Of a stretch of DNA of 8,428 bases, positions 1 to 5,662 are shown piece after piece. Both the position numbers and the translations under genes were made by a program. The notes beneath the pieces were generated by a model. That model was not told where the DNA came from. It was given only the letters and a program-made list of their open reading frames with translations, and did no database searches. Location of the stretch: positions 1-8,428 of the forward strand of contig CALFDI010000116.1 of NCBI GenBank assembly GCA_937952875.1, written 5' to 3'. This stretch comes from an uncultured Verrucomicrobiales bacterium. Lineage in GTDB: Bacteria; Verrucomicrobiota; Verrucomicrobiia; Verrucomicrobiales; Akkermansiaceae. Position 1 is the stretch's first letter. The number at the start of each line of letters is the position of its first letter.

Positions 1-85
1 ATGCGGGTTCGCCAAGTTCTTTGAACAGGTGGATGAGGGCATCACGGTTCTGACCTGTGAGTGCTGGTAGGGGAGAGGTCTGCAT
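1..85 (-). CDS. rlmN: Probable RlmN, 23S rRNA (adenine-2503 C2)-methyltransferase, N-terminal fragment
   Basis: Only the first 28 codons are inside the window; the gene runs off the left edge. From the ATG at 85-83 the protein begins MQTSPLPALTGQ and continues to FKELGEPA at residues 21-28. The pattern of a short leader, an L-x-x-L-T-like start, a helix and then F-x-x-L-G-E-P is what the N-terminal domain of the radical-SAM enzyme RlmN shows (E. coli has FFKDLGEKPFRADQ there). RlmN methylates A2503 of 23S rRNA and A37 of some tRNAs in the cytoplasm. The radical-SAM CxxxCxxC motif lies outside the window, so the call rests on one short segment. It starts 12 bases after the stop of the DUF218 gene on the same strand, so the two are probably co-transcribed. 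No Shine-Dalgarno sequence is visible. Confidence 0.5.
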   Translation of the reverse strand, partial: MQTSPLPALTGQNRDALIHLFKELGEPA

Positions 86-97
86 GGGTAGATGGGG

Positions 98-673
98 TCA
101 GTTACCGGTAAGGTAGTAAATGTGGAGATTATAAAACTCGCGAAAGAGGAATTTGCTCTTAGCCCCTAGAGATTTATAGAGGCTCGTCTGAGTGGTGGAG
201 GGGGAGGTCTGGATGTCTTTATCTGCTGCGATGGAACAGGCTCGCTTGAGATGCCATGGGTCACTGACGATGAGGCTGTCTGTTAGGCCATGTTGAGTCA
301 TGATTTTTTTCGCCTCGGTGAGGTTTTCTTGGGTGGTCAGTGAGGTGGTCTCGAGAAGGATGTCTTCTTGCGGTATGCCTGCCTTGATGGCGTATGCCCG
401 AGCGACTTCTGATTCTGCAAATGCGGCTTTTGTGCCGAATCCACCTGTGAAGATGAGTTTGCCTACTCGTCCCTGCTCGTAGAGTTTGATCGCGTGTTTA
501 ATCCGCTCTTCGAAGACAGGAGATGGCTTCGTGTGATAGGCTGCGGCTCCGAGAATGATAGCGCAATCGGCTCTTTCGCCAGTGTCTTTATGGCCGAATG
601 ACGAGATGCTCCAGAGCTGCCATAGAGAATACGCCAAGAGGGGAATGGAGAGTAGGAATACTCTCTTCAGCAT
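98..673 (-). CDS. DUF218 / SanA-YdcF-like membrane-anchored protein
   Basis: The product is 191 aa from the ATG at 673. The N-terminus (about residues 2-23, KRVFLLSIPLLAYSLWQLW) is a single hydrophobic signal anchor, so the soluble domain should face the periplasm. The DUF218 fold follows, with its hallmarks: LGAAAYH (about 42-48), PSPVFEERI (51-59), FTGG (75-78), AESE (86-89), LLETTSLTTQEN (106-117) and SDPWHLKR (137-144). These match SanA and YdcF. E. coli SanA is linked to vancomycin resistance and envelope barrier function, but the chemistry of the family is unsettled. The frame stays open upstream to a GTG at 724, which would add 17 Pro-rich residues; I prefer the ATG because it puts the signal anchor at the N-terminus, though neither start has a Shine-Dalgarno. 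A good promoter lies at 871-900, giving a leader of roughly 190 bases. It is probably co-transcribed with the rlmN-like gene. Confidence 0.85.
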   Translation of the reverse strand: MLKRVFLLSIPLLAYSLWQLWSISSFGHKDTGERADCAIILGAAAYHTKPSPVFEERIKHAIKLYEQGRVGKLIFTGGFGTKAAFAESEVARAYAIKAGIPQEDILLETTSLTTQENLTEAKKIMTQHGLTDSLIVSDPWHLKRACSIAADKDIQTSPSTTQTSLYKSLGAKSKFLFREFYNLHIYYLTGN

Positions 674-870
674 CTTACGGATGGCAGAAGGGCGGGAGCA
701 GGGTGGTGGCGGTAAGGTGTCCACAGGCGTGTGCGGTGAGCTTCTGCCTAATGGGTAGAAAGGTCAAGGGTGCTCGGTTACTGAAAAGCACGTCTTTTTG
801 CCTCCATGAGGTATGAGGAGCTGTCTCGCAACTATATGAATGGGGAGAAATGCATATTTATGTTTTAACT

Positions 871-900
871 CTTATACCAATCAGAAAAAATAACTGCCAA
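871..900 (-). promoter_or_regulatory. Sigma-70-type promoter with extended -10 for the DUF218 gene
   Basis: Read on the minus strand, 900-895 is TTGGCA (5 of 6 to TTGACA), then an 18-base spacer, then 876-871 TATAAG (5 of 6 to TATAAT). A TG one base upstream of the hexamer makes it an extended -10. Transcription should start near 864 and run into the DUF218 gene, leaving an untranslated leader of about 190 bases (about 140 if the GTG at 724 is the start). This is the best promoter match in the window by eye. Confidence 0.6.
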
Positions 901-910
901 AACCGGACGG

Positions 911-919
911 TGATACAAT
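911..919 (+). promoter_or_regulatory. Possible extended -10 promoter facing prmA
   Basis: Positions 911-919 read TGATACAAT, an extended -10 (TGn followed by TACAAT, 5 of 6). The -35 position 17 bases upstream (891-896, TAACTG) is poor, so the case rests on the extended -10. A transcript would start near 926, just before the nested hairpin at 929-981, and give prmA a leader of about 225 bases. It sits nearly back to back with the minus-strand promoter at 871-900. An alternative weak promoter for prmA is TTACCA (1059-1064), 18 bases, TATTAG (1083-1088). Confidence 0.3.
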
Positions 920-928
920 GAGAGAGAT

Positions 929-981
929 GGCTCAGAAAGGCTTCACTCGCAGAGCCTTTCGCGGCGTTTTTCCCATGAGCC
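929..981 (+). other. Nested hairpin in the 5' region of prmA (leader RNA or small RNA candidate)
   Basis: A perfect 8-bp stem, GAAAGGCT (935-942) with AGCCTTTC (953-960), has a 10-base loop. It is enclosed by a second 6-bp stem, GGCTCA (929-934) with TGAGCC (976-981). The 5' arm GGCTC (929-933) can instead pair with GAGCC (952-956), so two exclusive folds are possible. A T-run follows at 966-971 but is not directly behind the inner stem. The rest of the non-coding stretch 674-1150 shows a pyrimidine-rich tract at 1065-1080, a tiny CGG/CCG hairpin near 1038-1048 and nothing else I can name. I do not recognise a known riboswitch or RNA family. Confidence 0.3.
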
Positions 982-1150
982 TTCGTTTTCCGCCTGTCGC
1001 AGTGCCCGCGCTATTTCCTTGCCGAGGCCTTGTCTCACGGAAAAACCGCTCGCGAATTTTACCAGTTTCCTTTTCTTCTTAGTATTAGTTAAATGAGGCG
1101 AAATACTTTAGTCTTTGCGTTTACATGAACTCTGCCAATCTAGAGATCTT

Positions 1151-1990
1151 ATGTGGATATGGTCAAAGCTGTCAGGCGCACAATGGCATGATGCCTGGGA
1201 AGAGCGCTTTTACGGAAATCCGAATTCTGTGATTAATCTCCTGAAAGGGGGGAAATCTCTTCGTGTAGAGGTCTACTGCGAGTCGGAAAGCGAGGCTGAA
1301 GCAATCCAGAAGCAGTTCGGAGGAAGTCTCCGAAAGCTGGCTAATCAGAACTGGGCGGCCATGACGACGGAGGTGAAGCCTCCGATCAATATCCGTGGGC
1401 GGATTCTTGTGACGGGGGAAAAGGATGAAAAGAAACTCGCGACTATGCGTGAGGAGAACCCTAAGCTGGATGTTATTTCTATACCGCCGGATATGGCGTT
1501 TGGGACAGGGGATCATGCAACGACGTCGACTTGCATGCGCTTTCTGGTCGATGTGGCAAAGGAGAGAAAAGACACGAGCTGGGATTTTCTCGATCTAGGG
1601 ACAGGCTCGGGACTGCTCGCGATTGCGGCGATGAAGTTGGGTGCAAAGTCTGCGTTCGGCTGTGATTACGATCCGTTAGCGGTGAAAGTCGCTCAGAATA
1701 ACATTATCGTAAATGGAACACCTGATGTGGAGCTGGAGGAATTCGATGTGTTAGACTGGACGCCTACGCGGCAGTGGACGGTCGTCGCGGCGAATCTCTT
1801 TTGTGATGTTCTACAAGCAGGCTTTCCGATGATAGCGAAGTCACTCACAGATGATGGCGATCTTCTCATATCGGGCATTCTGGCAGATCAGTGGGAACCT
1901 ACGAAGGCCGCTGGAGAGGCTGCAGGATTGACATTCTTAGATGTGAAAAAACGTGGCAAATGGGTGACTGCGCGCGGACGAAAGGCCTGA
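1151..1990 (+). CDS. prmA: Ribosomal protein L11 methyltransferase (PrmA)
   Basis: This 279-aa cytoplasmic class I SAM-dependent methyltransferase resembles PrmA, which trimethylates amino groups of ribosomal protein L11. An N-terminal domain of about 80 residues (starting MWIWSKLSGAQWHDAWEERF) corresponds to the L11-recognition part. The catalytic domain has the PrmA signature AFGTGDHATT (116-125), the SAM motif I DLGTGSGLLAI (148-158), the acidic strand end CDYD (171-174), NLFCDVL (215-221, in place of the usual NI/NL-L motif) and SGILADQ (241-247). The length is typical or slightly short. An in-frame TTG at 1115 would add 12 residues; I prefer the ATG at 1151 because the TrpxTrp segment then opens the protein as expected, and no good ribosome-binding site supports either. 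The gene stands alone on its strand and converges on the aldo/keto reductase gene with 22 bases between stops. Target specificity is inferred from the family. Confidence 0.9.
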   Translation: MWIWSKLSGAQWHDAWEERFYGNPNSVINLLKGGKSLRVEVYCESESEAEAIQKQFGGSLRKLANQNWAAMTTEVKPPINIRGRILVTGEKDEKKLATMREENPKLDVISIPPDMAFGTGDHATTSTCMRFLVDVAKERKDTSWDFLDLGTGSGLLAIAAMKLGAKSAFGCDYDPLAVKVAQNNIIVNGTPDVELEEFDVLDWTPTRQWTVVAANLFCDVLQAGFPMIAKSLTDDGDLLISGILADQWEPTKAAGEAAGLTFLDVKKRGKWVTARGRKA

Positions 1991-2012
1991 TGCTTTTTCC
2001 TACAGTGCTTTT

Positions 2013-3017
2013 TTAAGAGTTTGCCCTTGCTTGAGTGACCAAGTTAATCGCGTCTAGGGTGTCTTCCGTTAGGTCTGGAATCTGTGTTGAGGAAATACTG
2101 TCTTCTAGTTGACTGACGGTTCTCGCTCCGATGAGAGTGCTCGTCATTCCTTGCTGTTGGTTGACCCATTTGAGGGCTAAATGTTGGAGGCTGATTCCGA
2201 GAGAGTTCGCTATTTTTTTAAGGTCACGCAGAGTGGGCTGGCTGTCTCTGACCATATCTTCCGTGAGGAAAGAGCTTTCTCCTTTCGCTCTAGAGTTCGG
2301 AGGGATGGAGTCTACGTATTTATCAGTAAGTAGTCCTTGCTGAAGTGGGCTAAAGGCGATGCAGCCAATGCCGGTCTCGTGGAGCCAAGGGAGAATCTTT
2401 TCCTCTATGGGCCATGGTCTCAGAATGCTGCACGGAGGCTGATAGATTAATGTGCGGACTCCCATAGCTGTCAGGATTTCGACAGCGTCTTTGAGCATGG
2501 CGAGTGGATATTTACTGAGGCCCACGTAGAGGGCTCGCCCTGAATTCACAGCGGTGGCGAGTGCGCCCATTGTCTCCTCGAGTGGTGTGTGTGGGTCTGG
2601 TCGATGTGAGTAGAATATATCGACGTAATCCAGTTGGAGTCTAGCGAGTGATTGATCGAGAGATGCGAGTAGGTTTTTCCGAGATCCCCATTCGCCATAC
2701 GGTCCAGGCCACATGTCATGGCCAGCTTTAGTCGAGATGATCAGCTCATCACGGTAGGAGGAAAAGTCCTCTTTTAAAATCTGGCCGCAGTTTCTCTCGG
2801 CTGAGCCGTAGGGTGGACCGTAGTTATTGGCAAAGTCAAAGTGGGTGATGCCTGCGTCAAAGGCTGCTCGCATGATCTGGCGCCCTTCTACGAGATCATC
2901 GTTGTCTCCGAAGTTGTGCCAGAAGCCTAATGAGATCTCTGGTAAGAGGATGCCTGATCGACCACAGCGGCGGTAAGGCATCTGTGAGTCGTAGCGATCA
3001 GCTGCAGCCTGATACAT
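2013..3017 (-). CDS. yghZ: Aldo/keto reductase of the YghZ (L-glyceraldehyde 3-phosphate reductase, AKR14) type
   Basis: The 334-aa protein follows E. coli YghZ along its length, including YRRCGRSG, SLGFWHNFG, THFDFANNYGPPYGSAE, ELIISTKAGHDMWPGPYG, YVDIFYSHR, CIAFSPLQQGLLTDKY and the C-terminal LIGARTVSQLE. The catalytic tetrad of the superfamily is intact: Asp61, Tyr66, Lys97 and His138. The C-terminal LIGAR stretch is where the NADPH phosphate is normally held. YghZ reduces L-glyceraldehyde 3-phosphate and methylglyoxal with NADPH in the cytosol, a detoxification role; whether this protein has the same substrate is inferred. One oddity: the usual QPSYNL near residue 193 reads QPPCSIL, losing the conserved Tyr-Asn. 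The gene lies 16 bases downstream of the Ste24-like gene on the same strand and is probably co-transcribed with it. No Shine-Dalgarno is visible. No terminator hairpin was seen behind it. Confidence 0.9.
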   Translation of the reverse strand: MYQAAADRYDSQMPYRRCGRSGILLPEISLGFWHNFGDNDDLVEGRQIMRAAFDAGITHFDFANNYGPPYGSAERNCGQILKEDFSSYRDELIISTKAGHDMWPGPYGEWGSRKNLLASLDQSLARLQLDYVDIFYSHRPDPHTPLEETMGALATAVNSGRALYVGLSKYPLAMLKDAVEILTAMGVRTLIYQPPCSILRPWPIEEKILPWLHETGIGCIAFSPLQQGLLTDKYVDSIPPNSRAKGESSFLTEDMVRDSQPTLRDLKKIANSLGISLQHLALKWVNQQQGMTSTLIGARTVSQLEDSISSTQIPDLTEDTLDAINLVTQARANS

Positions 3018-3033
3018 AGAAGCAACTGGTCTG

Positions 3034-4308
3034 TTAGAGGGTCAACGTGGGAGTGTCTTTGCTCCCGCGAAGAGCATCGATGCGGCGCATCATCGGCGGG
3101 TGTGAGTGATCTAAAAAGACACGTAGCGGGTGTGGTGTAAGATTTGCCAAATTCTGAACGGAGAGTTTTTTCAGCGCTGAGATGAGGTGAATTTCAGTGC
3201 CTTGAACGAGTTTAGCGTAGGCATCCGCTTCGAATTCGTCTTTGCGCGATGAAGCGGCGGAGAAGATACCGAGTATCCGGCTAACCGGAGTGAAGAGAAT
3301 CGCGAACAAGATGATGCCGACATAGATGGAGATATTCTCGACCTTAAATGCATCAAAAAGTGTGCGTGCGATGGTGCTGTCCTTGGTGGTGATGAGGCCG
3401 AGCAAGAAGAACACGATAGCGCTTTTTACGATGCCGATCGCCATGCGTTTGACGATGTGCTTGCACTTAAAGTGACCGATTTCGTGAGCGAGCACAGCGA
3501 CGATTTCTTCTTGGCTTTGTTCCTTGATCAGTGTGTCGAAGAGGGCGATTTTCTTCCGCTTGCCGAAGCCTGTGAAGAAGGCGTTCGCCTTCGTTGAGCG
3601 CTTCGATCCATCCATCACGTAGAGGTCTGTGAGAGGGAAATTACACTTTTTCGCCATTTCGAAAATGGCATCTTTCAGGAACCCATCTTCCATGGGCTCG
3701 AATTTATTGAAGAGAGGGAGGAGATATGTCGGTGCGAGATAAGTAAGCAGCAGGGTGAATGCTGTGTAAAAGGCCCATGCCCAAACCCATGCGTGGGCGA
3801 CATTTTCAAAAATCCAAAAAAGTCCGGATAGTAATGCAGCTCCCAGTGCGGCGCTCACGAGGAGAGACTTGACCGCATCTGTGATGAAGGTGCCTTTGGT
3901 CATTTTATTAAAGCCGAACTTTTCCTCGATGACGAAGTTCTCGTAGTAAGACCATGGCAGACTGATGAGCATGCTGCCAAGTCCGAGGATGCCGATGTAG
4001 CAGAGGCCAGTCAAAGTCGGGTTAAAGCCGAAGCCTCTGACGATGCTGTCTAGCCACTGAAAGCCGCCTGCGAACCAGAAGCCGAGCAAGAGACAGAGTG
4101 AGAAGATGCTTTGAATGATATCGAAGCGCGTCCCTTCAGCAGTGTAGGCTTGGGACTTAGCATATTTATCTTGCTCGTAGATGCCGACGAATTCGGCCGG
4201 CAGTTCTGGGCTGAGGGCTTTGAGGTTCAGAAGGCTGGCGACGAAATCGAGGTTCCACAGCATGAGGAGGAGACCGGCGATGATGATGGCAAGGGTAGAG
4301 CTATCCAT
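3034..4308 (-). CDS. Ste24-like M48 family membrane zinc metalloprotease
   Basis: The 424-aa integral membrane protein matches bacterial homologues of the CAAX prenyl protease Ste24 (M48A) in length and layout. An N-terminal membrane domain with several hydrophobic segments (about 5-23, 65-85, 100-119, 148-165, 172-197) is followed by NAFFTGFGKRKKIALFDTL (242-260) and the zinc motif HEIGH (275-279: ligands His275 and His279, catalytic Glu276). Two further membrane segments (about 289-307, 326-347) follow. The third ligand is Glu358 in EFEAD (358-362), preceded by SR. The C-terminal HSHPPMMRRI (401-410) is the family's conserved tail. Eukaryotic Ste24 trims prenylated proteins; bacteria lack that substrate, so the role here is more likely membrane-protein proteolysis or quality control. 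All catalytic residues are present. The gene starts 36 bases after the terminator of the DUF5069 gene, and I see no convincing promoter in that gap. It is followed closely by the YghZ-type gene. Confidence 0.88.
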   Translation of the reverse strand: MDSSTLAIIIAGLLLMLWNLDFVASLLNLKALSPELPAEFVGIYEQDKYAKSQAYTAEGTRFDIIQSIFSLCLLLGFWFAGGFQWLDSIVRGFGFNPTLTGLCYIGILGLGSMLISLPWSYYENFVIEEKFGFNKMTKGTFITDAVKSLLVSAALGAALLSGLFWIFENVAHAWVWAWAFYTAFTLLLTYLAPTYLLPLFNKFEPMEDGFLKDAIFEMAKKCNFPLTDLYVMDGSKRSTKANAFFTGFGKRKKIALFDTLIKEQSQEEIVAVLAHEIGHFKCKHIVKRMAIGIVKSAIVFFLLGLITTKDSTIARTLFDAFKVENISIYVGIILFAILFTPVSRILGIFSAASSRKDEFEADAYAKLVQGTEIHLISALKKLSVQNLANLTPHPLRVFLDHSHPPMMRRIDALRGSKDTPTLTL

Positions 4309-4343
4309 ATGCTGCCAAGGTGCGTGGTGAGCCTCAGATATGC

Positions 4344-4380
4344 AAAAAGAAAAACACCAGCCTGAGATGAAGGCTGGTGT
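4344..4380 (-). terminator. Rho-independent terminator of the DUF5069 gene
   Basis: A perfect 10-bp inverted repeat, ACACCAGCCT (4354-4363) and AGGCTGGTGT (4371-4380), has a 7-base loop. On the minus strand it is followed by TTTTCTTTTT (4353-4344). It lies 24 bases after the stop of the DUF5069 gene. On the plus strand no T-tract follows, so it should work in one direction only. It separates that gene from the Ste24-like gene, which then needs its own promoter or read-through. Confidence 0.88.
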
Positions 4381-4403
4381 GTGGGAAAAGTGATCAGGAA
4401 AGG

Positions 4404-4847
4404 TTAGAGCCTGCCTTCCTCTATATCGTAGACGTCGAACCAGTAGTAGACGATCTTGTCAGCTGGGATGAATTCGGCGATGTAGCCTTCGAGGAAGACC
4501 TGGAGTTCGATCGGCATTTCGCTGATGCGCTTGTATCGGAGATCATTATTCCATGCGACGATCTCTTCCTGGCTCTTCTCAGCAGCGTTTTCCTGGATCC
4601 ACTTTGCGACAGCGTCGTCGTCTGCACCAGTCTCGACAAACTCTTTGAAAGCATCTGGGGAAATACCAGTGAATGTGAAAAAGAGCTGATCTAGTGGGCA
4701 ATTGTAGTGATATTCACCTGCTGTATCTGCAGCTACTGCGCGGCATTTATCTAAGACTCGGGCGGCGACGACATATCCGCCGAGCACAGATCTAGGGCTG
4801 CGGGGGACGGCTGTTGTGAGATCGAGAGAATTAATTGTGTGACTCAT
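4404..4847 (-). CDS. DUF5069 family protein
   Basis: The 147-aa soluble protein has no signal peptide or membrane segment. I recognise the DUF5069 pattern from its N-terminal half: LDLTTAVPRSPRSVLGGYV (8-26), LDKCRA (32-37), GEYHYNCPLDQLFF (44-57) and a following FTGI. The C-terminal part, roughly 76-147, is acidic and rich in aromatic residues, with a helix WIQENAAEKSQEEIVAWN (83-100) and an ending YYWFDVYDIEEG. The family is common in PVC-group bacteria and has no known function; the conserved Asp-Lys-Cys and Asn-Cys-Pro could be a functional site, but that is inference. It is a single-gene unit ending in the terminator at 4344-4380. A weak promoter candidate lies just upstream (minus strand TTGCAC at 4891-4886, 15 bases, TATTTT at 4870-4865); its spacer is short. 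No Shine-Dalgarno precedes the ATG. Confidence 0.82.
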   Translation of the reverse strand: MSHTINSLDLTTAVPRSPRSVLGGYVVAARVLDKCRAVAADTAGEYHYNCPLDQLFFTFTGISPDAFKEFVETGADDDAVAKWIQENAAEKSQEEIVAWNNDLRYKRISEMPIELQVFLEGYIAEFIPADKIVYYWFDVYDIEEGRL

Positions 4848-4949
4848 AATGAATGTGTGAGTCTAAAATAGCGCGCTGACTACTGGTGCAACGAATTTTT
4901 TATCGAAATGAAACACGCGAAATTATTGGGTCTACAAAAAGAGAGTGAC

Positions 4950-4985
4950 ATGAGTTGTGAAAACTTTAATTCTCAAGATATATGA
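4950..4985 (+). CDS. Possible 11-codon leader peptide overlapping the lipoprotein start
   Basis: ATG at 4950 opens MSCENFNSQDI and stops at TGA 4983-4985, which overlaps the lipoprotein ATG (4982-4984) as ATGA. A purine-rich stretch AAAAAGAGAG (4936-4945) precedes it, closer to a ribosome-binding site than anything in front of the lipoprotein gene itself. This would allow translational coupling. So short an ORF could easily arise by chance, and no attenuator hairpin is visible. Confidence 0.22.
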   Translation: MSCENFNSQDI

Positions 4986-5584
4986 AGCAGTTATGTCGTT
5001 TTCTGGGAGTTGTGAGCATTTTATCGCTCAGTGCATGTGGTCATATTTACACCAAGAAGGATACATACGCCCGCCCTGCGGGAGTGGATGTCAATGGCGC
5101 GACTGTGACGAGTGCCGTCCAGCCGCAGGGAGATAAGGGCTCATTTAGTATGTCTGCTATGGTTTACATGGCTGGAGCGGCTAGTCTCGAGGGGCCATTC
5201 AAGTGGAGAATAGAGGCTGAGGGGAAAGAGGGCGTTCATACGTCTCTCACTGTGCATCGACTGAAGGTCATCACTGAAAAAACAAAGCGCGAAGAGTGGT
5301 TTCCAGCCGATCGCCTCGGCACGGTCAGCTTTAAGCCTATCAAAAAAGAGCCTGGAGTCGCCTTTGCCGCGTATGAATTACCTGGGACTCTAGAGGTCTA
5401 CCCTGAGAAAGACGGCGCCTACACTGTCGTCGCTGATGTTTCGGTCAAAAGCACTGCTCGCACGACTCGTAAACTGCTGAAATTCCGCATGATACGATCA
5501 AAAGAAAAGGATACAGAATTTCTCTTCCTGCCGAGCGAGATCGCGAAAGGCTGGAATCGTTCGCCACGCGACTGGCAGTGGTGA
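4982..5584 (+). CDS. Lipoprotein of unknown function
   Basis: I do not recognise the family of this 200-aa protein. The N-terminus is a clear type II signal peptide: Lys2 and Arg6, a hydrophobic core (about 8-16) and the lipobox L-S-A-C at 16-19, so the mature protein is lipidated on Cys19 with Gly20 at +2. Gly at +2 does not suggest inner-membrane retention by the E. coli rule, so outer-membrane location is likely. The mature part looks largely beta-stranded, with alternating stretches such as FKWRIEAEGKEG and TLEVYPEKDGAYTVVADVSV, and it is rich in Lys and Arg. It ends WNRSPRDWQW, with three Trp in the last ten residues. It is followed by rodA after 78 bases and then a lipoprotein amidase, which suggests an envelope role. 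Its start overlaps a possible leader peptide and has no Shine-Dalgarno of its own. Confidence 0.85.
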   Translation: MKQLCRFLGVVSILSLSACGHIYTKKDTYARPAGVDVNGATVTSAVQPQGDKGSFSMSAMVYMAGAASLEGPFKWRIEAEGKEGVHTSLTVHRLKVITEKTKREEWFPADRLGTVSFKPIKKEPGVAFAAYELPGTLEVYPEKDGAYTVVADVSVKSTARTTRKLLKFRMIRSKEKDTEFLFLPSEIAKGWNRSPRDWQW

Positions 5585-5592
5585 TAACGCTG

Positions 5593-5608
5593 TGGAAACG
5601 CGTTTCCA
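5593..5608. promoter_or_regulatory. Perfect 16-base palindrome, operator candidate before rodA
   Basis: TGGAAACGCGTTTCCA is a perfect palindrome 8 bases after the lipoprotein stop and 54 bases before the rodA ATG. Its outer TG..CA and AAACGCGTTT core resemble operators of LacI/GalR-type repressors. As RNA it could fold only as a 6-bp stem with a CGCG loop, and no T-run follows, so it is not a typical terminator. No regulator gene is in the window. Confidence 0.35.
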
Positions 5609-5662
5609 GACACTCCTGACTTGCCTATCGGAAGGGATGGGAGAGGATGCGCGCAGCTATTC

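Noticed and set aside
918..1082. A 54-codon plus-strand ORF beginning MREMAQKGFT within the prmA upstream region
   Set aside because: It overlaps the -10 candidate and the hairpin, is Arg-rich without recognisable motifs, and has no good ribosome-binding site. RNA structure explains the region better.
1172..1516. A 114-codon minus-strand ORF inside prmA
   Set aside because: It is antisense to a well-supported gene with intact PrmA motifs, and its product has no recognisable domain.
4377..4694. A 105-codon plus-strand ORF antisense to the DUF5069 gene
   Set aside because: It mirrors the codon pattern of the real gene, begins in its terminator stem, and lacks known motifs.
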